From the NCBI RefSeq assembly GCF_019583405.1, contig NZ_SZUU01000003.1:310001-374000 (forward strand): a stretch of 64,000 nucleotides of DNA, in the 5' to 3' direction. Under the pieces are notes generated by a model. That model made no database searches, was not told where the DNA came from, and worked only from the letters and a program-made list of their open reading frames with translations. This DNA comes from Bacteroides fragilis (GTDB taxonomy: Bacteria > Bacteroidota > Bacteroidia > Bacteroidales > Bacteroidaceae). The position numbers were made by a program, and so were the translations under genes. The first letter of the stretch is position 1. Every line of letters starts with the position of its first letter. Shown piece by piece: positions 16,972-25,885 of this stretch.

Positions 16972-18879
16972 ATGGAACACACACTGGATTCATTCCCGGA
17001 TACCGGAGACCTTGAGAATTTGAAAGATAATTATCAGAAAATCACTTCTGTCCTGGCAGGACATCAGATTGCATTTTGGGAATATGACATTCCTACAGGA
17101 AAGTGCAATTTCACAGATGAATATTTCCGTATTTTAGGGCTGAAGGAGGCCGGAATCATATTCAGAGATATTAATGACTTTTATAGGTTTGCCCATCCGG
17201 AGGATGTTATCTCTTATCAAACGACTTTTGCGCGGATGCTTGAGTCGGAAACAAAAATCTCCCAAATTGTGGTACGTTGTGTAGGGAGGCAAGGAGAAAC
17301 AATTTGGCTTGAAGATAATTTTATTGCTTATAAGAAGAATAAGGAGAATGGCTCTGATAAAATTATAGCATATACTGCCAATATCACTTCACGTTGTGAA
17401 AAAGAAGCCCAGATCAGGCAGCTTGAGGAACGAAACCGGAAAATTATTGAAGCACTACCGGAGTTCATATTTATTTTTGATGACAATTTTTTTATTACGG
17501 ATGTATTGATGGCACCCGATACAGAGTTGTTGCATCCGGTGGAAGTGTTGAAAGGAGCAGATGGGCGATCTATTTATTCTTCTGAGGTCAGTGACTTGTT
17601 TATTAGCAGTATTCATGAATGCCTAAAAAGTGGGAAGTTAAAAGAAATAGAGTATCCTGTGGATGTCGAAGCCGGCAGACATTTTTTTCAGGCACGCATT
17701 GCTCCGTTTGAGGGGAATAAAGTATTAGCTCTGATTCATGATATTGGTGATCGGATACGACGTTCGCAAGAATTGCTCGATGCTAAACGACGGGCAGAAG
17801 AGGCGGATCGGATGAAATCGCTGTTCTTGGCTAATATGAGCCATGAGATACGTACTCCTTTAAATGCTATTGTAGGCTTTTCGGAAATTATAGCTTTGAC
17901 TGAGGATGAAAAGGAGAAAGAAGAGTATTTAGGGATCATTCAGCAGAATAGTAATCTACTGTTACAACTGATTAATGATATTCTCGATTTGTCACGAATA
18001 GAGTCAGGTAAGTCGGAAATGCATTGTCAGTTGATGGAAATGAGCGGATTGGTGGATGAAGTGGATAAGGTACATCGTCTTAAAATGAAGAAAGGAGTCG
18101 AGCTGAATGTGATTCGTCCATCAGAGGAAATTTGGATTTCGACAGATAGGAATCGTGTGACGCAGGTATTGTTCAATTTCTTGTCGAATGCAATTAAAAA
18201 TACAATTGAGGGTAGCATTACTTTCGGACTTGTAAAAGAGGAAGAATGGGTTAAACTTTATGTAACAGATACCGGTTGCGGTATTTCCAAAGAGAAATTA
18301 CCTTTGATATTTACCCGTTTTGAGAAGTTGAATGATTTTGTACAAGGAACAGGACTGGGATTACCTATCTGTAAGAGTATTGTAGAGCGGTTGGGCGGTC
18401 GGATCGAGGTGGAATCCGAGTTTGGGAAGGGTAGCACTTTCACTCTTTATCTGCCCAATAGGCAAGAGCAAAAAGTTACGGTTGGTGAAAGAGGAAATGC
18501 AACCGTCACTGTGGGATTGAGCAACCGGCAGAAGAAGATACTGATTGCGGAAGATGTGGAGTCCAGTTATCTGCAGATTAATGCCTTTCTGAAGAAAGAA
18601 TATACGATTCTTTGGGTGCCTAATGGAGAAGAAGCTGTAAAAAGTTTCATACGTGAGAAGCCCGACTTGATTTTGATGGATATCCGAATGCCGGTGATGA
18701 ATGGCATTCAGGCAACAGCAAAGATTCGTGCTATCTCACAAGAGATACCGATTATAGCAGTTACAGCATATGCATTTTGTCCGGAAGGAGAGCGAGCTCT
18801 TGAAGCAGGGTGTAACGAAGTGATTGCAAAACCATATCCTTTGGAGAAACTGAAAGAAACTATCGAAACTTATTTATAG
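16972..18879 (+). CDS. PAS-domain hybrid sensor histidine kinase/response regulator
   Basis: 635 residues from MEHTLDSFPDTG. Domains in order: PAS (AFWEYDIPTGKCNFTDEYF), second PAS-like domain (EALPEFIFIFDDNFFITDVL), HisKA with phospho-His in NMSHEIRTPLNAI, HATPase (NFLSNAIKN N box, DTGCGISKEKL G1, GTGLGLPICKSI G2), and a C-terminal receiver with phospho-acceptor Asp in LILMDIRMPVMNG. No membrane segment or signal peptide, so it should sense a cytoplasmic signal. There is no dedicated output domain; phosphoryl groups may pass to a separate phosphotransfer protein. Neighbours give no hint of the signal. Monocistronic. Confidence 0.93.
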   Translation: MEHTLDSFPDTGDLENLKDNYQKITSVLAGHQIAFWEYDIPTGKCNFTDEYFRILGLKEAGIIFRDINDFYRFAHPEDVISYQTTFARMLESETKISQIVVRCVGRQGETIWLEDNFIAYKKNKENGSDKIIAYTANITSRCEKEAQIRQLEERNRKIIEALPEFIFIFDDNFFITDVLMAPDTELLHPVEVLKGADGRSIYSSEVSDLFISSIHECLKSGKLKEIEYPVDVEAGRHFFQARIAPFEGNKVLALIHDIGDRIRRSQELLDAKRRAEEADRMKSLFLANMSHEIRTPLNAIVGFSEIIALTEDEKEKEEYLGIIQQNSNLLLQLINDILDLSRIESGKSEMHCQLMEMSGLVDEVDKVHRLKMKKGVELNVIRPSEEIWISTDRNRVTQVLFNFLSNAIKNTIEGSITFGLVKEEEWVKLYVTDTGCGISKEKLPLIFTRFEKLNDFVQGTGLGLPICKSIVERLGGRIEVESEFGKGSTFTLYLPNRQEQKVTVGERGNATVTVGLSNRQKKILIAEDVESSYLQINAFLKKEYTILWVPNGEEAVKSFIREKPDLILMDIRMPVMNGIQATAKIRAISQEIPIIAVTAYAFCPEGERALEAGCNEVIAKPYPLEKLKETIETYL

Positions 18880-18969
18880 GAGGGAGAGATAGTCGGTTTT
18901 TCAATGCAACAATTTATGATATAGTATGTTATGTAGTAAATAAATAATGCTATAAAGATAAATTGGATT

Positions 18970-19620
18970 ATGAAGAAAGTAGTACTAATCGGAGCCAGCG
19001 GCTTCGTGGGTTCGGCTATTCTGAATGAAGCTTTGAACCGTGGATTCCATGTGACGGCGGTAGTCCGTCATCCTGAAAAGATCAAGATAGAGAATGAAAA
19101 TCTGGAAGTGAAGAGAGCTGATGTTTCTTCATTGGATGAAGTCTGTAAGGTTTGTAAAGGTGCTGAGGCCGTGATCAGTGCTTTCAACCCGGGGTGGAAT
19201 AATCCCGATATATACAAGGAAACCATTGAGGTTTATCTGACGATTATCGATGGTGTAAAAAAGGCTGGAGTTAATCGTTTTTTGATGGTGGGTGGTGCCG
19301 GTTCACTGTTTATTGCTCCCGGCATCCGACTGGTCGATTCGGGAGAAGTTCCCGAAAAGATATTGCCTGGTGTGAGAGCCTTGAGTGATTTTTATCTTGA
19401 TTTTCTGAAGAAAGAAAAAGAGGTTGACTGGGTTTTCTTCTCGCCGGCGGCAGATATGGCTCCTGGAGTACGTACAGGCAGATATCGCCTGGGGAAAGAT
19501 GAGATGATTGTGGATATGGTAGGTAACAGTCATATATCTGTGGAAGATTATGCGGCTGCCATGATTGATGAGCTTGAGAAGCCGGAGCATCATCAGGAGC
19601 GCTTCACCATAGGGTACTGA
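18970..19620 (+). CDS. NAD(P)-dependent epimerase/reductase-like protein (NAD(P)H-binding, atypical SDR)
   Basis: 216 residues with an N-terminal GASGFVGSAILNEAL dinucleotide-binding loop and VGGAGSLFIAPG after the central strands. The fold is that of NAD(P)H-binding atypical SDRs of the YwnB/BVR-B-like group, cytoplasmic; the substrate is unknown. Its 3' end overlaps by 17 bases that of the convergent exonuclease gene. No strong promoter is seen in the 90-base AT-rich gap before it. Confidence 0.82.
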   Translation: MKKVVLIGASGFVGSAILNEALNRGFHVTAVVRHPEKIKIENENLEVKRADVSSLDEVCKVCKGAEAVISAFNPGWNNPDIYKETIEVYLTIIDGVKKAGVNRFLMVGGAGSLFIAPGIRLVDSGEVPEKILPGVRALSDFYLDFLKKEKEVDWVFFSPAADMAPGVRTGRYRLGKDEMIVDMVGNSHISVEDYAAAMIDELEKPEHHQERFTIGY

Positions 19621-20131
19621 GCGGACGGTATTTCTCAAGGAAATTGAGATATAGCTTTGCACATCCCCGGGCGTCGGAAAGGGCTTCATGGTGCTTAAGT
19701 TCAATTCCCTCCCGTTCGCAGCAAGCATTTAGATTGACCGGCTTATATCCCAAAGAACGATAGATGCGGCAGGTACATTCCCAACGTTCCGGAAGCGATA
19801 ACTCGTCATAATCCAGTCCGTACATCCGCATGGTATTCTTCAGTACATTGCGGTCGAATTGTTCATTGTGCGCAACTACTACGTTGCCTTGTAAACGCTT
19901 TTTGACTTCGGGATAGATGGCATGAAATCCCGGGAGTGACTCTGTCATTCCCGGGGTTATTCCATGTACAAGGATATTTGCACGCCAATATTCATTCTCC
20001 GGTGGTTGAATCAGGCTGTAATATTCGTCTGTAATCTCTCCGTCTGTGACGGTAACGATACCTACCGCACAAGCACTTTCCATGTATCCTGTGGCGGTTT
20101 CAAAGTCAATGGCGGCAAATGATAGATTCAT
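19604..20131 (-). CDS. DnaQ-like 3'-5' exonuclease (DEDDh)
   Basis: 175 residues. Exo I AIDFETATG (Asp, Glu), Exo II NVVVAHNEQFDRNVL (Asp) and Exo III HHEALSDARGCAKLYL (His, Asp) match the DEDDh exonuclease fold of DNA polymerase III epsilon and related proofreading or RNA-trimming enzymes. There is no polymerase or helicase domain attached. The start codon overlaps the stop of the nucleoside phosphorylase by one base (TGATG), so the two are translationally coupled. Confidence 0.87.
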   Translation of the reverse strand: MNLSFAAIDFETATGYMESACAVGIVTVTDGEITDEYYSLIQPPENEYWRANILVHGITPGMTESLPGFHAIYPEVKKRLQGNVVVAHNEQFDRNVLKNTMRMYGLDYDELSLPERWECTCRIYRSLGYKPVNLNACCEREGIELKHHEALSDARGCAKLYLNFLEKYRPLSTLW

Positions 20132-21009
20132 CAGATTCGATCGAGAACTGTTTTAATTAATGTATCGATGGTATTCTTATAGCCTGTGTTCGCTTCTTTG
20201 ATCAAGCGGTTAGCTATAACCATACAAACGGTCATGGCTTTGTGTCCCATCAGCTTGCTGAGGCCGGCAAGGGCGGAACTCTCCATTTCAAAGTTAGTTA
20301 TCTTGTAACCTTTATATTCAAACTTTTCGATTTTATCATTCTGCTTGGGGTCCGCCAAGGGAACACGGAGTTCGCGTCCTTGTGGTCCGAAGAAACCACC
20401 GGCTGCAATAGTAACACCACGCACCATATCTTCTTGGGCAATACGGTCTATTAATTCTGCATTGGCATCAATAACATAAGGTGCGGGAGCACACATGTTA
20501 CCGGACCAGCCCATGTGATTCAGAAATGCCCGTTCAAAGGGAAGATCACAAACAGCATTGCGTCCGGCATAGAAGTTCAGCAGTCCGTCAAAACCGATTG
20601 ATTTTTCGGAACAGACAAATGTGCCGACCGGTGTGTTGGGTTGCAGTCCTCCGCATGTACCGATGCGAACTAACTCTAAAGAGCGGAGATGCTCTTTTTC
20701 TTCCCGAGTCTGAAAGTCGATATTGGCCAAAGCATCCAGTTCATTGACCACAATGTCGATATTGTCACAACCGATACCGGTAGAAACGACAGTTATCCGC
20801 TTGCCTTTGTAAGTTCCGGTAATTGTTTTAAATTCGCGGCTTTCCACTTCACATTCTTTATTTTCGAAGTGAGAAGCTACGAGTGCCACCCGTCCGGGAT
20901 CACCTACCAATATTACTTTGTCTGCCAACCATTCCGGCTTTACATGCAAATGGAACACCGAACCGTCTTCGTTGATAATTAATTCGGAGGAAGGAAAATA
21001 CTTTTTCAT
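20131..21009 (-). CDS. Nucleoside phosphorylase (uridine phosphorylase-like)
   Basis: 292 residues of the PNP/UDP family: VILVGDPGRVALVASHF phosphate-binding start, VVSTGIGCDNIDIVVNEL, RIGTCGGLQPNTPVGTFV, and the nucleoside-binding FEMESSALAGLSKLMG. It cleaves a nucleoside with phosphate to base plus ribose-1-phosphate in the cytoplasm; uridine is the likely but unproven substrate. It forms a two-gene operon with the exonuclease downstream, which would suit nucleotide salvage from degraded RNA or DNA. Confidence 0.88.
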   Translation of the reverse strand: MKKYFPSSELIINEDGSVFHLHVKPEWLADKVILVGDPGRVALVASHFENKECEVESREFKTITGTYKGKRITVVSTGIGCDNIDIVVNELDALANIDFQTREEKEHLRSLELVRIGTCGGLQPNTPVGTFVCSEKSIGFDGLLNFYAGRNAVCDLPFERAFLNHMGWSGNMCAPAPYVIDANAELIDRIAQEDMVRGVTIAAGGFFGPQGRELRVPLADPKQNDKIEKFEYKGYKITNFEMESSALAGLSKLMGHKAMTVCMVIANRLIKEANTGYKNTIDTLIKTVLDRI

Positions 21010-21042
21010 GCTATTGAAAGGTTTTAGTTTAATAAATAAGAG

Positions 21043-21128
21043 TTCACCACAAACTACATAGATTAACCGCTTGTTTCCCGAGATTGTTCTCTCCGGCGGT
21101 TGTACTGCTCTCTGTTGTTTGTGGTGAA
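21043..21128. terminator. Long-range hairpin between floA and the phosphorylase gene
   Basis: TTCACCACAAAC (21043-21054) pairs perfectly with GTTTGTGGTGAA (21117-21128), and an inner AACCGC/GCGGTT helix (21065-21070 with 21096-21101) stacks inside. It occupies the gap between two genes of the same strand. There is no clean U run, so a processing or stability element is as likely as a terminator. Confidence 0.45.
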
Positions 21129-21136
21129 TACTTTCT

Positions 21137-22138
21137 CTAATCGCTCAACGGTTTACTGGTAGCTCCACCGATAGGTTTAGCTATGTTTTCACGCATTGAT
21201 GTATCAGCTTGAATATTTTTCATTTTATAATAATCCATAATACCGAGATTTCCACTGCGGAAAGCTTCAGCCATGGCCTTCGGAACTTCCGCTTCTGCCT
21301 GAATTACATTAGCACGGGCCTCTTCCGCTTTGGCTTTCATTTCTTGTTCGGTAGCCACAGCCATTGCGCGGCGTTCTTCTGCTTTGGCCTGCGCGATATT
21401 CTTGTCGGCATTTGCCTGGTCTATTTGCAGGGCGGCACCAATATTCTTACCTATATCAATGTCAGCGATATCAATAGAGAGAATTTCAAATGCAGTACCG
21501 GCATCGAGTCCTTTTCGCAGCACCAGTTTTGAGATGGAATCAGGATTCTCAAGTACTGACTTATGATTTTCTGAGGAACCGATTGACGAAACGATACCTT
21601 CACCTACACGTGCCAGGATTGTATCTTCACCGGCACCACCCACCAATTGGCGAATATTGGCACGTACCGTCACACGTGCTTTGGCTATCAGCTGGATACC
21701 GTCTTTCGCAACAGCCGTTACGGGTGGTGTGTCGATAACTTTAGGATTAACCGACATCTGCACGGCTTCGAAGACATCGCGACCTGCAAGATCAATTGCG
21801 GTAGCCATTTGGAATGGAAGTTCGATATTGGCCTTCGATGCAGATACCAATGCATGAACTACCCGTTCTACGTGTCCGCCTGCCAGATAGTGTGCTTCAA
21901 GTTCATCACGGGTGATGTTGCTCAGACCTGCTTTATGTGCTTCAATCATACCCGGTACGATGATGTATGGCGGAACATTACGGATACGCATCAGAAAAAG
22001 TTGTACCAAAGAGATATTAACTCCTGATACTTTGGCTGATAGCCATAGGAAAAAAGGTACATAATGAAAGAAAAGAACCAGGAAGATAATACCTCCCGCT
22101 ATCAAGAAGATAGTCAGATACATAGGTTCGACATTCAT
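21137..22138 (-). CDS. floA: Flotillin-like protein FloA
   Basis: 333 residues. One N-terminal membrane hairpin ([20 protein letters not shown]) is followed by the FloA-type SPFH domain ([40 protein letters not shown]) and a C-terminal Ala/Glu/Lys coiled coil ([20 protein letters not shown]). FloA proteins organise membrane microdomains. The gene follows an NfeD-family gene by 25 bases, the usual partner arrangement, and both follow a TPR protein gene. Confidence 0.93.
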   Translation of the reverse strand: MNVEPMYLTIFLIAGGIIFLVLFFHYVPFFLWLSAKVSGVNISLVQLFLMRIRNVPPYIIVPGMIEAHKAGLSNITRDELEAHYLAGGHVERVVHALVSASKANIELPFQMATAIDLAGRDVFEAVQMSVNPKVIDTPPVTAVAKDGIQLIAKARVTVRANIRQLVGGAGEDTILARVGEGIVSSIGSSENHKSVLENPDSISKLVLRKGLDAGTAFEILSIDIADIDIGKNIGAALQIDQANADKNIAQAKAEERRAMAVATEQEMKAKAEEARANVIQAEAEVPKAMAEAFRSGNLGIMDYYKMKNIQADTSMRENIAKPIGGATSKPLSD

Positions 22139-22163
22139 AATTGTGCTTGATTTTAAGTGAATA

Positions 22164-22634
22164 TTAGGATTTTAATTTTTCGACAAAGATTATTCCATCA
22201 GTGATCCGATTGACTACAATCGGAGTTTTTTCATTCAGTAATCCGTCCATTGACTTGACCTCTATGATATTGCCATTGATTTCAGCATTGCCAATTTGAG
22301 CCAGTCGGGTAATCGTGATACCTGTATCGCCAACTTTTACTTTTTCGGCAGCGCTTCGGTCTATTTTGGATGTTATGTCTTTCTTCAATGCCAATTTATC
22401 CAGGGTTTTCGACCGCATGAACCAGACAAGCGAGCCGATACAGGCAATTCCCGATATAATGAGTGTTATAAACCCTGCACCTGTTCCCAGGTTAGCAAAA
22501 GCATAATAGTTTGCATAGATAATGCAGACCAAAGCTGAAATACCGGCGAGGCTGATACCCGGGATTACGAACAGTTCGACTAAAAAGAGTATTACTGCGG
22601 CAGCTATCAGTGCAATGATGATCAGTACATCCAT
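22164..22634 (-). CDS. NfeD-family membrane protein
   Basis: 156 residues: short-form NfeD. Three to four hydrophobic segments ([51 protein letters not shown]) precede a C-terminal OB-fold domain ([37 protein letters not shown]). It is the standard partner of the flotillin gene downstream. It starts six bases after the TPR protein stop, so all three form one operon. Confidence 0.88.
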   Translation of the reverse strand: MDVLIIIALIAAAVILFLVELFVIPGISLAGISALVCIIYANYYAFANLGTGAGFITLIISGIACIGSLVWFMRSKTLDKLALKKDITSKIDRSAAEKVKVGDTGITITRLAQIGNAEINGNIIEVKSMDGLLNEKTPIVVNRITDGIIFVEKLKS

Positions 22635-22640
22635 AGTTTG

Positions 22641-24068
22641 TTATTTTAAATTTTGTTTTTCTGCGTTCCGGACTTCAATCGCCTGTTTATCCAACTCTTC
22701 TGACATCTGAAGTACCCTTTTCTCAAGATCGCGGATAGCCGGTGCCATTTTACTTTGTTCGTCTTTATTAGACCGTGCGAACCCTTCACGCTGGTTCTTC
22801 AGTTTACCGGTTTGCTGGCGGTAATCTTTTTCCATCTGTTCATATTTCAGGTACAGTTGTTTGGCTTTTGGAGACTTGAAATCCGTCAAGTGGTGATAAG
22901 TAGAGTTGTCATCAATGACAAATTCAAAATCGAAGTTTTGCTCTACAGCCGGTTTATGGTTGATAACCGCTTCAAGTCGTTGACGAGCGTCATCCACTAT
23001 TTTAGAGTCTTTCCAAGTGCTCTCCAGGGAGTGGAGCTGGGCTAATCCAATCATTTTCTCCGGTTCCATAGCTTCGTAGTTGTAAGTTCGTTTGGAATCA
23101 TTGGGTACGAATACGTAGATACAAACTTTATCTTCAGGTTGATGCCGGTCAGAAGCAAACCATCCTAAATTATTATATTCATCAATGACATACATGTAGT
23201 CGTTATAAGGTGAGTTGAAAGGCATACCCACGTTTTCCGGTACCAGATAGGTATCAGTGTTTGTGTTATATCGGGTTACAAAAATGTCATATCCTCCCAT
23301 GGAGCCATCACCATCCGAGGCATAATAAATGGTCACTCCATCCGACAGTACATACGGATAATTGGCATTTCCGGAGGCGTTGATGCTTCCCGGAAGTGGT
23401 TTCCCCTGGCTCCACTCGTCCAGCATCTTGGTTTTAGAAAGAATATTCAGACTCTCTTCTCCCTGCTCGCTGTAGTAAATACGGTTTCCGATTTCTGTTT
23501 CGTAAACCGTTCCCGGATGATAGCCTTTCGTCTTGAAATAGTCATTGTAAGTGAAGAGCTTTCCGGACTCTTCACTGATTTTATAAGCTTTGAGGAAATT
23601 GGCTTTGTCTATTACAAAACTGTCAATAACACATACGTCTTCCACCCCTTTCAGCATGCGAAGATTTCCTTTAGCCTTTTCTAAAAGTTGCTCGGCTTCT
23701 TCTGTCGGCTTTTTGCGTTTAGACAAGTCTGCAATGTATTCTTCGTAGCAATCTACTGCATCTTGAAAGCGGTATAAATCATTATAAGTCTGAGCCAGAT
23801 ATAGCTGTCCGCTCGGAATGCGTTTTTTTACTGCCGTCTCCAGGTATTTTAGGGCCTCGGCAGCATTACCTGTTTTAAGGCAACACACGCCGTACCATAG
23901 GTTGTAATTACCGTTTGCCGGTTGCGATTTGACATATTTTTGAAAAACAGGTTTGGCTTCAGCGTATTGCCCTCTGCCATACATGCCCCTTGCTTGTTCC
24001 AAAGTTTGTGCCGATAGGCTTGGCAGGAGAAAGCATAATATAAAGAATACGATATTTTTTTTCTTCAT
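22641..24068 (-). CDS. Exported TPR protein with WD40-like (PD40) segment
   Basis: 475 residues. The signal peptide MKKKNIVFFILCFLLPSLSA is followed by TPR units (YGRGQYAEAKPVFQKYVKSQ and QLYLAQTYNDLYRFQDAVDC), a beta-propeller-like region with repeated D/G/Y motifs (VTIYYASDGDGSMGGYDIFV, LGWFASDRHQPEDK), and a C-terminal coiled coil. Similar proteins in Bacteroidetes are periplasmic or outer-membrane-associated, and some work with gliding or OmpA-like systems; no OmpA domain is visible here. Operon head of the NfeD-FloA cluster. Confidence 0.72.
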   Translation of the reverse strand: MKKKNIVFFILCFLLPSLSAQTLEQARGMYGRGQYAEAKPVFQKYVKSQPANGNYNLWYGVCCLKTGNAAEALKYLETAVKKRIPSGQLYLAQTYNDLYRFQDAVDCYEEYIADLSKRKKPTEEAEQLLEKAKGNLRMLKGVEDVCVIDSFVIDKANFLKAYKISEESGKLFTYNDYFKTKGYHPGTVYETEIGNRIYYSEQGEESLNILSKTKMLDEWSQGKPLPGSINASGNANYPYVLSDGVTIYYASDGDGSMGGYDIFVTRYNTNTDTYLVPENVGMPFNSPYNDYMYVIDEYNNLGWFASDRHQPEDKVCIYVFVPNDSKRTYNYEAMEPEKMIGLAQLHSLESTWKDSKIVDDARQRLEAVINHKPAVEQNFDFEFVIDDNSTYHHLTDFKSPKAKQLYLKYEQMEKDYRQQTGKLKNQREGFARSNKDEQSKMAPAIRDLEKRVLQMSEELDKQAIEVRNAEKQNLK

Positions 24069-24179
24069 AAATGGTCTTGGGTTATTATTCAGAAGTTCAA
24101 AAATACAAATTAATTGGAAATAAACCTTTTTTCTCCTCTTTCTATTATGTTAATTCTTCTTTAAATCATTCTTTTCTCT

Positions 24180-24187
24180 TACTTTTG
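24180..24187 (+). promoter_or_regulatory. Promoter -7 element of the ttcA-like gene
   Basis: TACTTTTG, 22 bases before the ATG at 24210. Confidence 0.5.
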
Positions 24188-24209
24188 CAACCGATTTTTC
24201 AAAAAAGTT

Positions 24210-24959
24210 ATGGCACAGTTTACGAAAGAAGAGAAAACCATTCGGCGTATCGAAAAGCGTTTTAACAAAGGTATGGTTCAATATGGATTGATTGAAGAGG
24301 GTGACAAAGTGCTTGTCGGCCTTTCAGGAGGAAAAGATTCTCTGGCATTAGTCGAATTGCTGGGTAAACGTTCGCATATTTTCAAACCTCGTTTTTCGGT
24401 GGTGGCTGTACATGTGGTTATGAAGAATATTCCATACCAGAGTGATTGGGATTACCTCCGTGAACATGCTGAGAAGAATGGTGTTCCTTTAGTTGTTTAC
24501 GAGACTTCTTTCGATCCTTCTACCGATACGCGTAAATCACCTTGTTTTCTCTGTTCATGGAACCGGAGGAAAGCTCTGTTTACTGTTGCTAAAGAGCAGG
24601 GTTGCAATAAAATAGCCCTTGGACACCATATGGACGATATTTTGGAAACTTTATTAATGAACATTACCTATCAGGGTGCATTCAGCACAATGCCACCACG
24701 TTTGGTAATGAACAAATTTGATATGACCATTATTCGTCCGATGTGCCTGGTGCATGAAGCGGATTTGTTGGAGTTGGCGCAAATACGGGGATATCGCAAA
24801 CAAGTGAAAAATTGTCCTTATGAATCCCAATCGAGCCGTAGCGATATGAAGGGGATACTCCGACAATTGGAAAAGATGAATCCGGAGGCTCGGTACAGTC
24901 TGTGGGGGAGCATGACAAATGTACAGGAAGAATTGTTACCCAAAGAAGTGGAGTTTTAA
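24210..24959 (+). CDS. ttcA: TtcA-family tRNA 2-thiocytidine synthetase-like ATPase
   Basis: 249 residues. The PP-loop SGGKDSLALVELL binds ATP; a C-x-x-C (SPCFLCSWNRRKALF) and another Cys (VKNCPYESQSSR) match the cysteines that hold the Fe-S cluster in TtcA. GHHMDDILETLLMNITYQG is also family-typical. TtcA thiolates cytidine 32 of some tRNAs. The precise tRNA position modified in Bacteroides is inferred from the family. A DUF486 gene follows after 13 bases. Confidence 0.85.
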   Translation: MAQFTKEEKTIRRIEKRFNKGMVQYGLIEEGDKVLVGLSGGKDSLALVELLGKRSHIFKPRFSVVAVHVVMKNIPYQSDWDYLREHAEKNGVPLVVYETSFDPSTDTRKSPCFLCSWNRRKALFTVAKEQGCNKIALGHHMDDILETLLMNITYQGAFSTMPPRLVMNKFDMTIIRPMCLVHEADLLELAQIRGYRKQVKNCPYESQSSRSDMKGILRQLEKMNPEARYSLWGSMTNVQEELLPKEVEF

Positions 24960-24972
24960 TTTTGAATAAAAT

Positions 24973-25341
24973 ATGAAAGGTATTTATGCTATTTCGCTGT
25001 TGGTCGTTTCCAATATTTTTATGACATTTGCCTGGTACGGGCATTTGAAACTACAGGAAACAAAAATAATCAGTAATTGGCCTTTGTATGGCGTGGTTTT
25101 GTTTTCATGGGTGATTGCGTTGGCCGAGTATTCTTGTCAGGTTCCTGCCAACCGGCTGGGGTTCAGCGGAAACGGAGGACCGTTTTCATTGATGCAACTC
25201 AAAATTATCCAAGAGGTGATCACACTGATTATATTTACCGTTTTTTCTACCTTATTATTTAAAGGGGAGTCACTGCATTGGAATCATGTGGCAGCTTTTG
25301 TCTGCTTGATAGCAGCGGTATATTTCGTGTTTATGAGGTAG
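24973..25341 (+). CDS. DUF486/DMT-family small membrane protein
   Basis: 122 residues with four predicted helices (YAISLLVVSNIFMTFAWYGH, WPLYGVVLFSWVIALAEY, LKIIQEVITLIIFTVFSTLL, HVAAFVCLIAAVYFVFMR). The central CQVPANRLGFSGNGGPFS is the DUF486 signature. Probably an inner-membrane transporter-like protein of unknown substrate. It lies 13 bases downstream of the ttcA-like gene, likely co-transcribed. Confidence 0.82.
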   Translation: MKGIYAISLLVVSNIFMTFAWYGHLKLQETKIISNWPLYGVVLFSWVIALAEYSCQVPANRLGFSGNGGPFSLMQLKIIQEVITLIIFTVFSTLLFKGESLHWNHVAAFVCLIAAVYFVFMR

Positions 25342-25405
25342 GCGGTTTGTGCCGGTATGGGGTGTCAAAAGCATTTTTAGCCCTCTCATACGAAAAATGC
25401 ATTCC

Positions 25406-25520
25406 GATCTTCCATCTTCCACCTTTTAGGACGTATGTTGTTGATTACAAGATATCTGTCCCGGTGGAAGATGCAGTTTTTATGCCATTTATCTTCCACC
25501 TTCATCTTCCATCTTCCACC
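25406..25520. repeat. ATCTTCCACC word cluster with a hairpin
   Basis: ATCTTCCAYC-type words occur at 25407-25423, 25491-25500 and 25504-25520, and once inverted (GGTGGAAGAT, 25463-25472). The inverted copy and 25491-25500 form a perfect 10-bp stem with an 18-base loop. Confidence 0.6.
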
Positions 25521-25656
25521 CTCGATTTGGTAGGTCTGATTCAGGGTATAGGTTTGATATGCAGATAGATGTATCTGTTATCCTATCCGTTTATACCATT
25601 TAAAGCAGTTTGTTTTTCTTAGTATCTTTAGTGAAAATGGTAGGGAGCTTATCTTG

Positions 25657-25742
25657 GCCCGCATGCCCGGGCTGATGAGCCCGCATACCCGGGCTGATGG
25701 GCCCGCATACCTGGGCTCGTGGGCCCGTGTACCCGGGCTGAG
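25657..25742. repeat. GC-rich 22-bp tandem repeat, four copies
   Basis: Units start at 25657, 25679, 25701 and 25723; unit form GCCCGCATACCCGGGCTGAT plus two bases, with a few changes per copy. Each unit holds GCCCGGG-type dyads so that units can pair with each other. GC content is far above the surroundings. No spacers separate the units, so it is not a CRISPR array. Confidence 0.85.
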
Positions 25743-25885
25743 ATAAAGATGCCTTAAAAAGAGGTAATGTGTTTATTGATAATGCGTTATGCTTGCTTCA
25801 GAATCAACTTGCTTTCTTGGTAATTTCTGTGCCGGTCATTCTGAATACCTGCTCGCATGGATTCCGTTATGGGAAGCAATTCATG

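Larger units (their letters stand above)
25342..25885. other. Gene-free 544-base spacer rich in repeats
   Basis: Between two convergent genes. It contains a family of ATCTTCCACC words (25406-25520) and, 140 bases on, a GC-rich 22-bp tandem array (25657-25742). Small frames here lack coding character. No promoter or RNA gene is recognised. Confidence 0.6.

Noticed and set aside
25657-25742. CRISPR array
   Set aside because: The units are contiguous with no spacers and no cas genes are in the window.
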